Shown: piece after piece, positions 9,173-17,303 of the stretch | Layout of the letters: each line of letters begins with the position of its first letter | Numbering within the stretch: the first letter of the stretch is position 1 | From: an uncultured Allomuricauda sp. | GTDB lineage: Bacteria > Bacteroidota > Bacteroidia > Flavobacteriales > Flavobacteriaceae | DNA length: 34,694 nucleotides | Reading direction: 5' to 3' | Assembly: GCA_937899065.1 (NCBI GenBank) | Contig: CALBPG010000252.1 | Coordinates: 1-34,694 of the forward strand | Translations under genes and position numbers: made by a program | The notes under the pieces: model-generated | Told to the model about the DNA's origin: nothing | Seen by the model: only the letters and a program-made list of their open reading frames with translations | The model's database searches: none

Positions 9173-9836
9173 TTTGGTTGAAAAACTTTATGGTTTGTAC
9201 CAATACATTTTCAGTCGTGGGACGATTGGCAATGATTATGGTGTCAAAATGAGGTTTTGCGGCCTCAGCGGTGGTTTCACCTATACAAAATGCTGGACTT
9301 TTAGGGGTGGGATTTGCTTCGGTATAACTACGAATACCACTTGGACTAAAAAAAAGCACCCCGTCAAAGTGTTGTAAAAAAGGTTTCGGTTTAAGTTGGG
9401 TCTCATACCCTATAACTTCGTCATACCAAACGTTATGATTGGAGAGGCGCTCAGGCAACTCATTTCGACGAAGATTGCTCGAAATATAAATAAACCGATT
9501 GGTTTTATGATTTTTAATGATTTCCTCAGCCAATTCATGGGCGTTTCGAGCGGTTTCTACAACGGCAAGTTCTTCTTCTTCCAAAAACGCTCTGGTTTTA
9601 TCTCCAACACAGTAGCATTGGTAAACACTCCTATCTTTGGACGCTTTCTGTATAGCATTTATAAAAACCTTCACTGCATTTTTGCTGGTAAAGATGAAGT
9701 GATGTTCTTCCAATGGAATAGCTACATCAGGAAAGAGGATGTGGATGGCATTGTATTCCACGAAACCTACTTTTGCATTTAGCAAAAGCTCTTTTTGCGA
9801 AGGCGAGAGCACTTTAGTGGACAGCACTGTTTTCAT
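9165..9836 (-). CDS. hemD: Uroporphyrinogen-III synthase
   Basis: This 223-residue protein belongs to the poorly conserved HemD family, which closes hydroxymethylbilane to uroporphyrinogen III with inversion of ring D. Recognisable pieces are [11 protein letters not shown] near residues 49-59, [13 protein letters not shown] near 74-86, and the C-terminal half with [24 protein letters not shown] and [12 protein letters not shown]. These are the usual two-domain landmarks. Context makes the call firm: it sits between hemC (23-base overlap upstream) and hemE (8-base overlap downstream). Length is slightly short of the common 240-260 residues but within range for Bacteroidota. Confidence 0.93.
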   Translation of the reverse strand: MKTVLSTKVLSPSQKELLLNAKVGFVEYNAIHILFPDVAIPLEEHHFIFTSKNAVKVFINAIQKASKDRSVYQCYCVGDKTRAFLEEEELAVVETARNAHELAEEIIKNHKTNRFIYISSNLRRNELPERLSNHNVWYDEVIGYETQLKPKPFLQHFDGVLFFSPSGIRSYTEANPTPKSPAFCIGETTAEAAKPHFDTIIIANRPTTENVLVQTIKFFNQND

Positions 9837-10743
9837 CGCGAATGTGTTGCATCAAAATGTTTCCACCAGAATCTAAAACTTCATTGGCGCAGCGTTGACC
9901 AAAACCTGAAATCTCTTTTTCGGGAATCGTCTTTTCTACTTCGATTTTCTCTTTACCATCCAGAGAAAAAAGGCATCCTTTAAAATAAACCGATTGGTCT
10001 TGTAATTTGGCAATCGCTCCGATGGGCGCGGTACAACCCCCCTCTAGGGTTCTCAAAAACTCACGTTCAATCTGGGTTTCGACTTCAGTAGCAGTGTGAT
10101 TGATTTTTGATAGGGCTTCCTTGCAATAATCGTCTGAATTGGTGGTGACCACCATCATGGCACCCTGTGCTGGAGCGGGGACCATCCAATCCAAGTCCAA
10201 GGCATCTTTGGGTAACAGTTTTATACGTTGCAGGCCTGCTTTGGCAAAAACGGCTCCTTGCCAATCATTTTCAATGAGCTTCAATAAACGCGTATTGACG
10301 TTTCCGCGAAGGTCCACCACACTATGATGAGGATAACGATGTAACCATTGTGCTTTTCTGCGCAAACTACCTGTGGCTATAGTGATATTTTCCGAGTCGG
10401 ATGACAGAAAATCAATGCCTTTATGCACCAATATGTCTTCCGTGTCCGCACGTTCCAAAACGGCTGCTTGTACGATTCCCTTAGGCAATTGCGTGGGTAC
10501 ATCCTTCATCGAATGCACAGCGATATCAATTTGTCCTTTAAGAAGGGCGATGTCAAGAGTCTTTGTGAAAATCCCGGTTACGCCCAATTCATATAGGGGT
10601 TTATCCAATATTTGGTCACCTGTGGAAGTAATAGGTACCAAAATGGTATCACAACCCAAGTCCTCTAACTTGGATTGCACCGTTTTTGCTTGCCAAAGGG
10701 CCAATTCGCTCTCGCGTGTACCAATTCTTATGATTTTGCCCAT
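9814..10743 (-). CDS. hemC: Hydroxymethylbilane synthase (porphobilinogen deaminase)
   Basis: HemC joins four porphobilinogens into the linear tetrapyrrole hydroxymethylbilane. In 309 residues it shows the N-terminal RIGTRESELALWQA, the catalytic region AVHSMKDVPTQLP (Asp81), the substrate-binding GSLRRKAQW and LRGNVNTRL, and LEGGCTAPIGA near 233-243. Cys237 in that last motif carries the dipyrromethane cofactor. The protein is full length. Its start lies 16 bases inside the end of hemA and its end overlaps hemD by 23 bases, so hemA, hemC and hemD are very likely translated from one transcript. Confidence 0.97.
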   Translation of the reverse strand: MGKIIRIGTRESELALWQAKTVQSKLEDLGCDTILVPITSTGDQILDKPLYELGVTGIFTKTLDIALLKGQIDIAVHSMKDVPTQLPKGIVQAAVLERADTEDILVHKGIDFLSSDSENITIATGSLRRKAQWLHRYPHHSVVDLRGNVNTRLLKLIENDWQGAVFAKAGLQRIKLLPKDALDLDWMVPAPAQGAMMVVTTNSDDYCKEALSKINHTATEVETQIEREFLRTLEGGCTAPIGAIAKLQDQSVYFKGCLFSLDGKEKIEVEKTIPEKEISGFGQRCANEVLDSGGNILMQHIRDENSAVH

Positions 10744-11996
10744 TCGGAATCTATTTCCAGCTGAAAGATTTTTTGAATCAGTGCCAAGCTGTCTTCAGTA
10801 TCTACATCTGATTTGCGAAGATGGTTGGCAAACTGCTTGGTTATTTTTTGGATAATACGGTCTGAAATAATTTCGGCCTGGTCTTGGTTGAAATCGGAAA
10901 GTTTTCTCGAGTGAAAATCGATTTCTTCTGCCTTCATTACTTTGAGCTTTTCTTTCAATGCACTGATGACGGGAGCAAATTTTCGAGTTTCCAACCACTT
11001 TAGGAAATCTGTTTTGATTTCGCTAATGATTTCTTCCGCTTGCGGAATGAACTGCCGGCGTTTTTCCAAGGTTTCATCCGTTAAGCGAGAGAGTTGGTCA
11101 AGGTGCACCAAGGAAACATTATCCAATTCTTCTACATCGTCGGAAACATTTTTAGGAATAGAGAGGTCTAAAATCAAAAGGGGTTTCTTCGGATGAATCA
11201 AAGCTTTCGAAACGGTTGGGAGCTGAGCACCAGTGGCAACAACCAAAATATCTGCCTTGCGTATTTCGGTTTGCAATTCACCGTAGTCCTTTACGGTAAG
11301 TTGGAATTTGCCTGCGATGGCTTCCGCTTTATTTCGAGTGCGGTTGATTAGGGTAATATGCGAGTTGTCAGAATGTTTGACGAGATTTTCGCAAGTGTTC
11401 CGCCCAATTTTTCCCGTTCCGAACAGCAAAATATTCTTCTCGGAAACGTTAGGGTAGTGCTCCAAAATATACTTTACGGAAGCAAAAGCTACCGAAGTGG
11501 CACCCGAAGAAATCTGTGTTTCATTCTTGATACGTTTGCTGGCTTGAATCACCGAATTGCACAAACGCTCCAGAAAGGGATGGGTCATTCCATGTTTTTT
11601 AGACCGATAAAACCCTTGTTTGATTTGACTGATAATCTCAAAATCACCAAGAATTTGACTGTCTAGTCCTGTACCTACACGAAACAAATGTGTAATCGCA
11701 TCATGGTTTTTATGAACGTAAGCAACCTCTTGGAATTCTTCAACGGTTCCTTCTGTCTGGTCACAAAGCATTTTGATAAGCTGATAAGGATGTTGCGCAA
11801 AACCGTAAAGTTCAGTTCTGTTGCAGGTAGAAATAGCGAGCAGTCCGTCCAAGCCTTCTGCTTTTGCAGTGACCATGATCTGGTCGATAGCCGGGACATC
11901 TAAACTGAATTTTCCACGAATATCGGCATCAGCTTTTTTGTAGCTAAGTCCAATACCGTAGAACGAACTATTTCTCGAATTACTGGTATTCCTCAT
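10728..11996 (-). CDS. hemA: Glutamyl-tRNA reductase, first gene of the heme operon
   Basis: HemA reduces glutamyl-tRNA(Glu) to glutamate-1-semialdehyde, the committed step of the C5 heme route. With the ATG at 11996 the protein has 422 residues, matching the usual length. It shows AISTCNRTELY with catalytic Cys58, GTGLDSQILGDFEI near 108-121, and the NADPH-binding LFGTGKIGRNTCENL near 191-205, followed by a helical dimerisation domain. The frame stays open upstream to 12119, but those 41 extra residues have no family counterpart. The partner aminotransferase gene hemL is not in the window. A TATTTTTG box on this strand (12016-12023) could be its promoter -7 element. The gene is divergent from an AraC regulator, a likely controller. 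Confidence 0.96.
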   Translation of the reverse strand: MRNTSNSRNSSFYGIGLSYKKADADIRGKFSLDVPAIDQIMVTAKAEGLDGLLAISTCNRTELYGFAQHPYQLIKMLCDQTEGTVEEFQEVAYVHKNHDAITHLFRVGTGLDSQILGDFEIISQIKQGFYRSKKHGMTHPFLERLCNSVIQASKRIKNETQISSGATSVAFASVKYILEHYPNVSEKNILLFGTGKIGRNTCENLVKHSDNSHITLINRTRNKAEAIAGKFQLTVKDYGELQTEIRKADILVVATGAQLPTVSKALIHPKKPLLILDLSIPKNVSDDVEELDNVSLVHLDQLSRLTDETLEKRRQFIPQAEEIISEIKTDFLKWLETRKFAPVISALKEKLKVMKAEEIDFHSRKLSDFNQDQAEIISDRIIQKITKQFANHLRKSDVDTEDSLALIQKIFQLEIDSEWAKS

Positions 11997-12015
11997 GAAA
12001 GGCAATCGATCAGCA

Positions 12016-12023
12016 CAAAAATA
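12016..12023 (-). promoter_or_regulatory. Possible Bacteroidota -7 box upstream of hemA
   Basis: On the minus strand the bases read TATTTTTG, matching the Bacteroidota consensus TAnnTTTG, about 20 bases before the hemA ATG. No TTG element is seen at the expected distance upstream, and the implied leader would be very short. The call rests on one eight-base match in A/T-rich DNA. Confidence 0.3.
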
Positions 12024-12152
12024 GAAGCCGTATATTTGATAAAATAACGCTAGCGGAACTTTTAATACCGCATAAAGCTCCAGACGAAGCCAGATTTCTA
12101 AAAAATCCAGGATTGTCAATGAAAAAGGGAGTTTTGAAAGAAAAATATGTTA

Positions 12153-12171
12153 ATTTAGAGTAGTTCTAAAT
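12153..12171. promoter_or_regulatory. 19-bp palindrome, candidate iron-regulator operator between hemA and the AraC gene
   Basis: The sequence ATTTAGAGTAGTTCTAAAT has perfect 7-base arms around a 5-base centre. It ends 33 bases before the AraC start codon, in the 208-base divergent region. Its length, A/T-rich arms and TTTAGA/TCTAAA core resemble operators of metal-dependent repressors of the DtxR/IdeR kind. I recall similar palindromes in front of iron-uptake genes in Flavobacteriia; this was not checked. It could equally be a weak RNA hairpin in the AraC leader. The position fits repression of the AraC gene better than of hemA, whose start is about 160 bases away. Confidence 0.5.
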
Positions 12172-12204
12172 AAAGTTGCATTCGCAGAATTTTAATTTGC
12201 ATTC

Positions 12205-13083
12205 ATGAAAAGTATCGCTACAGGTTCGTACGAGGAAGTTTTGGTAGAATCTGGTTTTTTTGTTCTTAAAATTCAAAATGACAGTGAGGAGGAAACACTT
12301 GTCGAGCGTGAGATTGATAGTTCATTCATTCAATTTCACTTTTGTTTGAAGGGCAATTCAAAGTTTCTTTTTAACCAAGGCGGTTATCAACTCGAAGTGT
12401 CTGAAGAAAATAGCTTACTGCTTTATAATACCCAACGTGATTTGCCCCTCCATGCTATAGTCTCGCCCAATACTTGGCTGTTGTCCGTGATTATGACCAT
12501 TCGAAAATTCCATTCCCTATTCTCAAAAGAGGCAGGGTACATTCCTTTTTTAAGCGAGGAGTTTAGAGAGAAAAAATATTATGGTCAAGAAATGGTTTCG
12601 CCTTCCATCGCGGTGGTGTTGAGTCAGTTGATGCAATACAATTTGAATCCTTTTATGAAGGAATTGTACGTAAAAGGTAAGGTTTACGAACTCATTTCCC
12701 TGTATTTTAATAGAGCCCCCGAGGCAGATTTGGAACAATGCCCTTTTCTGGCGGATGAAGAGAATGTGAGGAAGATAAAAATGGCGAAGGAAATCATCAT
12801 TGCTCGCATGGCTGAGCCGCCCACTTTGAATCAGCTTTCGGAAGAAATCGGTTTAAGTCTAAAGAAGCTTAAAGAAGGCTTTAAACAGATTTATGGGGAT
12901 TCCGTTTTTGGCTTTTTGTTTGATTACAAAATGGAGTTTGCACGAAAAATGCTCGAAACCGGCAGGCATAATGTCAATGAAGTAGGGTTAAAAGTGGGTT
13001 ATAGCACCGCAAGCCATTTTATAACCTCTTTTAAAAAGAAGTATGGGACTACCCCCAAAAAGTATTTATCTTCCATCGCTTAA
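12205..13083 (+). CDS. AraC family transcriptional regulator, divergent from hemA
   Basis: The 292-residue protein has an N-terminal cupin-like sensing region (about 1-170) and a C-terminal AraC/XylS double helix-turn-helix. The latter includes PTLNQLSEEIGLSLKKLKEGFKQIYG (first helix pair) and VNEVGLKVGYSTASHFITSFKKKYGTTPKKYL (second), the typical signature. By family it binds DNA as an activator responding to a small ligand. The general layout resembles PchR-like regulators that respond to iron-siderophore complexes (tentative). Divergence from hemA and the palindrome upstream suggest a role in iron or heme control. The ThuA-like pseudogene starts nine bases downstream and is probably cotranscribed. 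Confidence 0.9.
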   Translation: MKSIATGSYEEVLVESGFFVLKIQNDSEEETLVEREIDSSFIQFHFCLKGNSKFLFNQGGYQLEVSEENSLLLYNTQRDLPLHAIVSPNTWLLSVIMTIRKFHSLFSKEAGYIPFLSEEFREKKYYGQEMVSPSIAVVLSQLMQYNLNPFMKELYVKGKVYELISLYFNRAPEADLEQCPFLADEENVRKIKMAKEIIIARMAEPPTLNQLSEEIGLSLKKLKEGFKQIYGDSVFGFLFDYKMEFARKMLETGRHNVNEVGLKVGYSTASHFITSFKKKYGTTPKKYLSSIA

Positions 13084-13092
13084 CATCAACTT

Positions 13093-13857
13093 ATGAAACG
13101 CCTAACCCTATCGCTGTTGTTGCTCGTTTTGTGGAGCTGTTCCAATGCCCAAACCAATATAGAAGAAGATACTTCAGAAGAAGTGGTTCCCGCGAAATTT
13201 GTTTTGGTATTTAGTAAAACGGCTGGTTATCGTCATGAATCGATAGAAAAAGGAGTGGAAACCCTTCGAAAGCTCGGACGTGATAACGGTTTTGTGGTAT
13301 TACAGACAGAAACGTCCGAAGATTTCAATGCAACCAATTTGGCCAATTATCAGCTTGTAGTTTTTTTGAGCACTACCCAAGACGTATTGAACGATGAACA
13401 ACAGGTTGCCTTTGAAAACTATATCAAGGGTGGTGGAAGTTTCATGGGGATTCATGCAGCAACGGATACCGAATACGATTGGCCCTGGTTTTGAAAGCTG
13501 GTTGGAGGCTATTTTAATGGTCATCCGAATAACCCAAACATTCGTGATGCAAAAATAGATGTGCTAAACAACACCCACCCGTCAACCGTTCACCTGGGCA
13601 GCACTTGGCGACGAAGTGATGAGTGGTACAACTATAAAAACCTGAATCCGAAAATGAAAGTCTTGCTAAACTTGGATGAAACAAGCTATGAGGGTGGGAC
13701 TAATGGCGAAAACCATCCAATTGCGTGGTATCACGAATTCGACGGAGGGCGGTCTTTCTACACAGGAGGAGGCCATACCAAAGAAAGCTTTGACGAGCCA
13801 GATTTTCAAAAACATTTGTTGGGAGGAATTCTTTGGTGCTTGGACGTAAAACCCTAG
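13093..13857 (+). pseudogene. ThuA-like domain lipoprotein interrupted by an in-frame TGA
   Basis: The frame from ATG 13093 to TAG 13857 would encode 254 residues but contains one TGA at 13492-13494 (codon 134). Before it lie a lipoprotein-like signal (LLLVLWSC) and the ThuA motifs VFSKTAGYRHESIEKG and GGSFMGIHAATDTEYDWPWF. After it, in the same frame, follow KLVGGYFNGHPNNPNI, WRRSDEWYNY and the C-terminal GRSFYTGGGHTKESF plus LLGGILWCLD. In relatives the interrupted position is, from memory, glycine in W-Y-G-K/G-L-V-G, so a single base change GGA to TGA would explain it. ThuA-like domains are class I glutamine amidotransferase-fold proteins in sugar metabolism of Bacteroidota. The truncated product lacks half of the fold and is probably inactive, unless the stop is read through or is a sequence error. 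Confidence 0.88.
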
Positions 13858-13861
13858 TATT

Positions 13862-14698
13862 TTAGAATATGGGTCTTGCAATTATAATTCCTGTATTGTG
13901 CTTTATTTTTTTCAGATAATCTACCAAAGGCACCTTGGTAATGGTCACTTCACCCGATGACGAAGCGTGCAGTAGGTGAATCCGTCCTTCTTTTTCGATA
14001 GCTAATCCCGTGTGGGTTACATCTAAACCTTTAATTGAAGTTGCGAAAGCATAGATATCTCCAGATTGAATTAGTTGGTCTTTTTACACATTCTTTCGTT
14101 GTTGGAGAATGCATAGTTCTTCCTCGGCCAATTCAGCTTCTACCGCTAGAATGGCGTTATGATTTTCATCTGAAGCCAGAAAAGGGTATAACTTACGATG
14201 GGTACCCATAAAATTGATGGGTTTTGACACCATTTCTCCACCTAGTTCATTTGTGATGTCTTTAACCAAACCCTTTTGGGCATTGTTTCGAATCCAATCG
14301 GTAAAGTAATGTAGTCGAGAGGGATAGCCATTGAGCATGCCATCGCGATAGCGAACAGTTTGTAGTGCATTTGTAAAATTTTCAAAAGCATACTTTTCGC
14401 TTTTGACCAGCGTCCCGAAGGCTATGACATTTTCCACAAAAGTGGTGCAATCCAATCCTCTTAGGTTTATAACCAGTTGCTCGGTTTCGCCAACTTCCAA
14501 TGTTTTTTCCACGTAAGACGTACCTAAAAACGTTTTCCCTATCGTGACAATTGAATCCCCCAAGTGCGTCGCACGGATAGACTTCAGCTCTTGGATTTTT
14601 GCCTCAAACCGAACTGAATCTTCCTGTGAATAGACTACCTGTGCTGATATGGAACCAATACCCCAAACAAATAGTAACAGGAAAACAGCATATCGCAT
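13862..14698 (-). pseudogene. DUF1460 (NlpC/P60-like) amidase-like protein interrupted by an in-frame TAA
   Basis: The minus frame from ATG 14698 runs to a TAA at 14084-14086 (codon 205) and then stays open in the same frame to TAA at 13862, 278 codons in all. Upstream are a signal peptide (cleavage near SISAQ), the presumed catalytic Cys84 in GLDCTTFVENV, and INFMGTHRKLYPFL. Downstream are IQSGDIYAFAT, GLDVTHTGLAIEKEGRIHLLHAS and GIIIARPIF, typical of the DUF1460 C-terminal half, with the presumed catalytic histidine at 229. The truncated 204-residue product therefore keeps the Cys but loses the His. Relatives are periplasmic peptidoglycan-related hydrolases (family knowledge). The two halves align without a frame change, so a nonsense substitution (for example GAA or TAT to TAA) or a base-call error is the simplest cause. 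Confidence 0.87.
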
Positions 14699-14791
14699 AG
14701 GTAAATAATTTCTTTAGGTGAAATTAGCGTTATCTATGGAATTATAAGGAAACTAATGGGTGTATTGAAATGTTAAATCAGCTTCAAGTAG

Positions 14792-14799
14792 TATTTTTG
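14792..14799 (+). promoter_or_regulatory. Candidate Bacteroidota promoter -7 box for hemH
   Basis: TATTTTTG matches the TAnnTTTG consensus and lies 29 bases before the hemH ATG, giving a plausible leader of about 24 bases. A TTG at 14765-14767 could be the -33 element, but the 24-base spacer is slightly longer than the usual 17-23. This is a pattern match only. Confidence 0.45.
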
Positions 14800-14828
14800 C
14801 ACCCTAGTAAAAACTTATTTTTCCCGCT

Positions 14829-15860
14829 ATGAAAGGTGTTTTGTTGGTGAATTTAGGATCACCGGATAGTCCTACTCCTAAGGACGTTAAGCCGTATCTC
14901 GATGAATTTTTGATGGACGAAAGGGTAATTGATGTACCCAAATGGTTGCGGAATGTTTTGGTGCGCGGGATAATTTTGCAAACGCGTCCTAAAAAATCAG
15001 CAAAGGCTTATGCAAAAATCTGGTGGGATGAAGGTTCTCCGCTCATCATCATTTCAGAACGCTTCGCGGAAAAGGTGCAACAGCAAATCGACATGCCTGT
15101 TGCCTTGGGGATGCGTTACGGTACCATGAGCATTCAAAAAGCACTCAAACAACTTGAGGAAAAGGGGGTTGATGAGGTATTATTGGTGCCTTTGTACCCG
15201 CATTATGCCATGTCTAGTTACGAAACCGTGGTGGTAAAGACGATGGAAGTGCAACAAAAGCACTTCCCAAACATGCACTTGACTACCATGCCAGCTTTCT
15301 ATAGTAATCCAGAGTACATTAAAGTATTGGCCGAGAGTATTGCTGAAGGACTAAAAGATTTTGAATACGATCATGTATTGTTTTCTTATCACGGGATTCC
15401 TGAAAGACATATTCGAAAGTCTGACCCGACCAAGTTCCATTGTAAGATTGATGGGAGCTGCTGCAAAGTCAACTCTGTGGCACACCATACCTGTTACCGT
15501 CATCAGTGTTACGATACCACCGAATTGGTCAAGAATTACCTGAATCTCCCTGAGGAAAAAGTAAGCACCTCTTTTCAATCCAGATTGGCCGGTGACCCGT
15601 GGTTGAAGCCTTACACTGATTTTGAGTTTGAACGCTTGGCGAAGGAAGGTAAAACAAGATTGGCTGTCATTACCCCAGCTTTTGTAAGTGATTGTTTAGA
15701 AACACTGGAAGAAATCGCCATGGAAGGCAAAGAAGAATTTGAGGAAGCGGGAGGAGAACACTACAAACACATTCCCTGTTTGAATGATAGTGATGCTTGG
15801 GTTTCCTTAATGGCGAAATGGATAACAGCTTGGGAAGCCAAAGCTGAACTCCCCGTTTGA
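14829..15860 (+). CDS. hemH: Ferrochelatase with an internal cysteine cluster
   Basis: HemH inserts ferrous iron into protoporphyrin IX to make protoheme. The 343-residue protein opens with KGVLLVNLGSPDSPTP. It contains VPLYPHYAMSSYETV, the active-site SYHGIPERH (His188), SFQSRLAGDPWLKPYTD and VSDCLETLEEIAMEG with Glu294, all family hallmarks. Between 205 and 227 are five cysteines (205, 211, 212, 222, 227), more than in simple Bacillus-type enzymes. Some bacterial ferrochelatases bind a 2Fe-2S cluster through such an internal cysteine-rich stretch, so a cluster is possible here. The gene stands apart from the hemA-hemB run but in its neighbourhood. An 8-bp stem follows it at 15875-15902. Confidence 0.96.
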   Translation: MKGVLLVNLGSPDSPTPKDVKPYLDEFLMDERVIDVPKWLRNVLVRGIILQTRPKKSAKAYAKIWWDEGSPLIIISERFAEKVQQQIDMPVALGMRYGTMSIQKALKQLEEKGVDEVLLVPLYPHYAMSSYETVVVKTMEVQQKHFPNMHLTTMPAFYSNPEYIKVLAESIAEGLKDFEYDHVLFSYHGIPERHIRKSDPTKFHCKIDGSCCKVNSVAHHTCYRHQCYDTTELVKNYLNLPEEKVSTSFQSRLAGDPWLKPYTDFEFERLAKEGKTRLAVITPAFVSDCLETLEEIAMEGKEEFEEAGGEHYKHIPCLNDSDAWVSLMAKWITAWEAKAELPV

Positions 15861-15874
15861 CCCTTTTTCCACAA

Positions 15875-15902
15875 TCCCTAGTTTGAATTAAACCACTAGG
15901 GA
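15875..15902. terminator. Inverted repeat between hemH and the MATE gene
   Basis: TCCCTAGT and ACTAGGGA form a perfect 8-bp stem around a 12-base loop, 14 bases after the hemH stop and 12 bases before the MATE start. No long T-run follows, only ATTTATAC. It may attenuate read-through from hemH or act as a leader hairpin for the transporter. Confidence 0.45.
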
Positions 15903-15914
15903 ATTTATACAGGC

Positions 15915-17303
15915 ATGGCAAAAGTACTATCAGACCAATTGGGTACTGAACCCATCGGAAAACTGCTCGTGAAACAAGCAGTTCCTGCAGGTATTGGTAT
16001 TCTGGTAATGTCATTGAATGTGCTAGTTGACTCAATTTTCGTTGGGAACTGGATTGGGTCCATTGCCATAGCGGCGATTAGTGTCGTACTGCCCATCACC
16101 TTTTTTATAGCGGCCCTGGGAATGGCCATTGGTGTTGGAGGCTCCAGTATTTTGTCTCGAGCCCTTGGAGCCAACCAAAAGGAAAAGGCGCTTAAAACCT
16201 TTGGCAACCAAATTTCATTGACGCTTTTGGTCACCACCACCATGATGATGGTTGGCCTATACTACACGGATAGTTTGATACCGCTTTTTGGAGGTAAGGG
16301 TGCTATTTTTTCGGTAGCTAGGGTCTATTATATTATCATACTTTACGGAGTTCCTTTATTGGGTTTTACCATGATGGGGAACAACGTTATGCGCGCAGAA
16401 GGTAAACCAAAGTTTGCCATGTTTGGTTTGATTTTACCCTCCGTGGTCAATTTGCTGGCCGACTATATCTTTATTTATGTTTTGGATATGGGTATGGCTG
16501 GTGCAGCTTGGGCGACTACACTTTCCTATGCCGTATCTGCGGTTTATGTAGCCTTGTTTTTTCTGTATGGCCCTTCAGAGTTAAAAATAAATACGGGTCA
16601 TTTAGCATTTAAATCTTCCATTCTTAGAGAAATAGGTTCTTTGGGTTTTGTGACTTTGTCTCGGCAAGCGGTGGTTAGTTCCACCTATTTATTGATGAAC
16701 AACATCCTGTTCAACCTTGGAGGTGAGGCAATGATAGCGGTCTATGCCATTATAGGTCGTATTTTGATGTTTGCTTTATTTCCCATTTTTGGAGTTACTC
16801 AAGGGTTTTTACCCATAGCTGGATTCAACTACGGAGCGGCTTACTACTCTCGTGTAAAAGAAAGTATCAATAAAGCCGTTTGGTACGCCTGTGTATTAGG
16901 GTCATTGATATTTTTGGGCCTCATGCTTTTTCCAGATGTGATAACTGGGCTGTTTTTAAGTAACCAACCCCATCAAAGCGCGGATGAACAGGCCATGAAT
17001 CAGTTTGTATTGGCTAATACTCCAAATGCGATTCGATGGGTATTTGCAGCCACGCCAATTATTGCCCTTCAACTCATTGGCGCAGCCTATTTTCAAGCTA
17101 TTGGAAAAGCGATTCCTGCTTTGTTATTGACCTTGACTCGGCAAGGCTTCTTTTTCATCCCTCTGATTTTACTGCTGCCCAATTTCTTCGGTGAATTGGG
17201 GGTTTGGCTTTCTTTTCCTATCGCAGATGTATTGGCGACAATAGTTACGGGCTACTATCTACGAAAAGAAATCAAATCAACCCTAGAAGTGCCTAAGGGA
17301 TAG
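15915..17303 (+). CDS. MATE family efflux transporter
   Basis: The 462-residue protein is hydrophobic throughout and can be read as about twelve membrane helices in two related halves. The N-terminal part PIGKLLVKQAVPAGIGILVMSLNVLVDSIFVGNWIG and the motif GVGGSSILSRALGANQKEKA are typical of MATE (NorM/DinF-like) exporters. The same holds for PLLGFTMMGNNVMRAEGKPK and, in the second half, GVTQGFLPIAGFNYGA. Such proteins expel cationic drugs or metabolites using a sodium or proton gradient; the substrate is not shown. It follows hemH by 54 bases on the same strand. Export of a porphyrin-related compound is conceivable from context but unsupported by the sequence. Confidence 0.93.
   Translation: MAKVLSDQLGTEPIGKLLVKQAVPAGIGILVMSLNVLVDSIFVGNWIGSIAIAAISVVLPITFFIAALGMAIGVGGSSILSRALGANQKEKALKTFGNQISLTLLVTTTMMMVGLYYTDSLIPLFGGKGAIFSVARVYYIIILYGVPLLGFTMMGNNVMRAEGKPKFAMFGLILPSVVNLLADYIFIYVLDMGMAGAAWATTLSYAVSAVYVALFFLYGPSELKINTGHLAFKSSILREIGSLGFVTLSRQAVVSSTYLLMNNILFNLGGEAMIAVYAIIGRILMFALFPIFGVTQGFLPIAGFNYGAAYYSRVKESINKAVWYACVLGSLIFLGLMLFPDVITGLFLSNQPHQSADEQAMNQFVLANTPNAIRWVFAATPIIALQLIGAAYFQAIGKAIPALLLTLTRQGFFFIPLILLLPNFFGELGVWLSFPIADVLATIVTGYYLRKEIKSTLEVPKG

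Noticed and set aside
11997..12119. A 41-residue N-terminal extension of hemA
   Set aside because: The ATG at 11996 gives the normal HemA length and N-terminus; the extension has no family counterpart and would occupy the promoter region.
13492..13494. Selenocysteine or other recoding at the TGA in the ThuA-like gene
   Set aside because: The family position is normally glycine, not cysteine, no evident recoding stem was seen, and the neighbouring gene has an interrupting TAA, so nonsense mutation or error is simpler.
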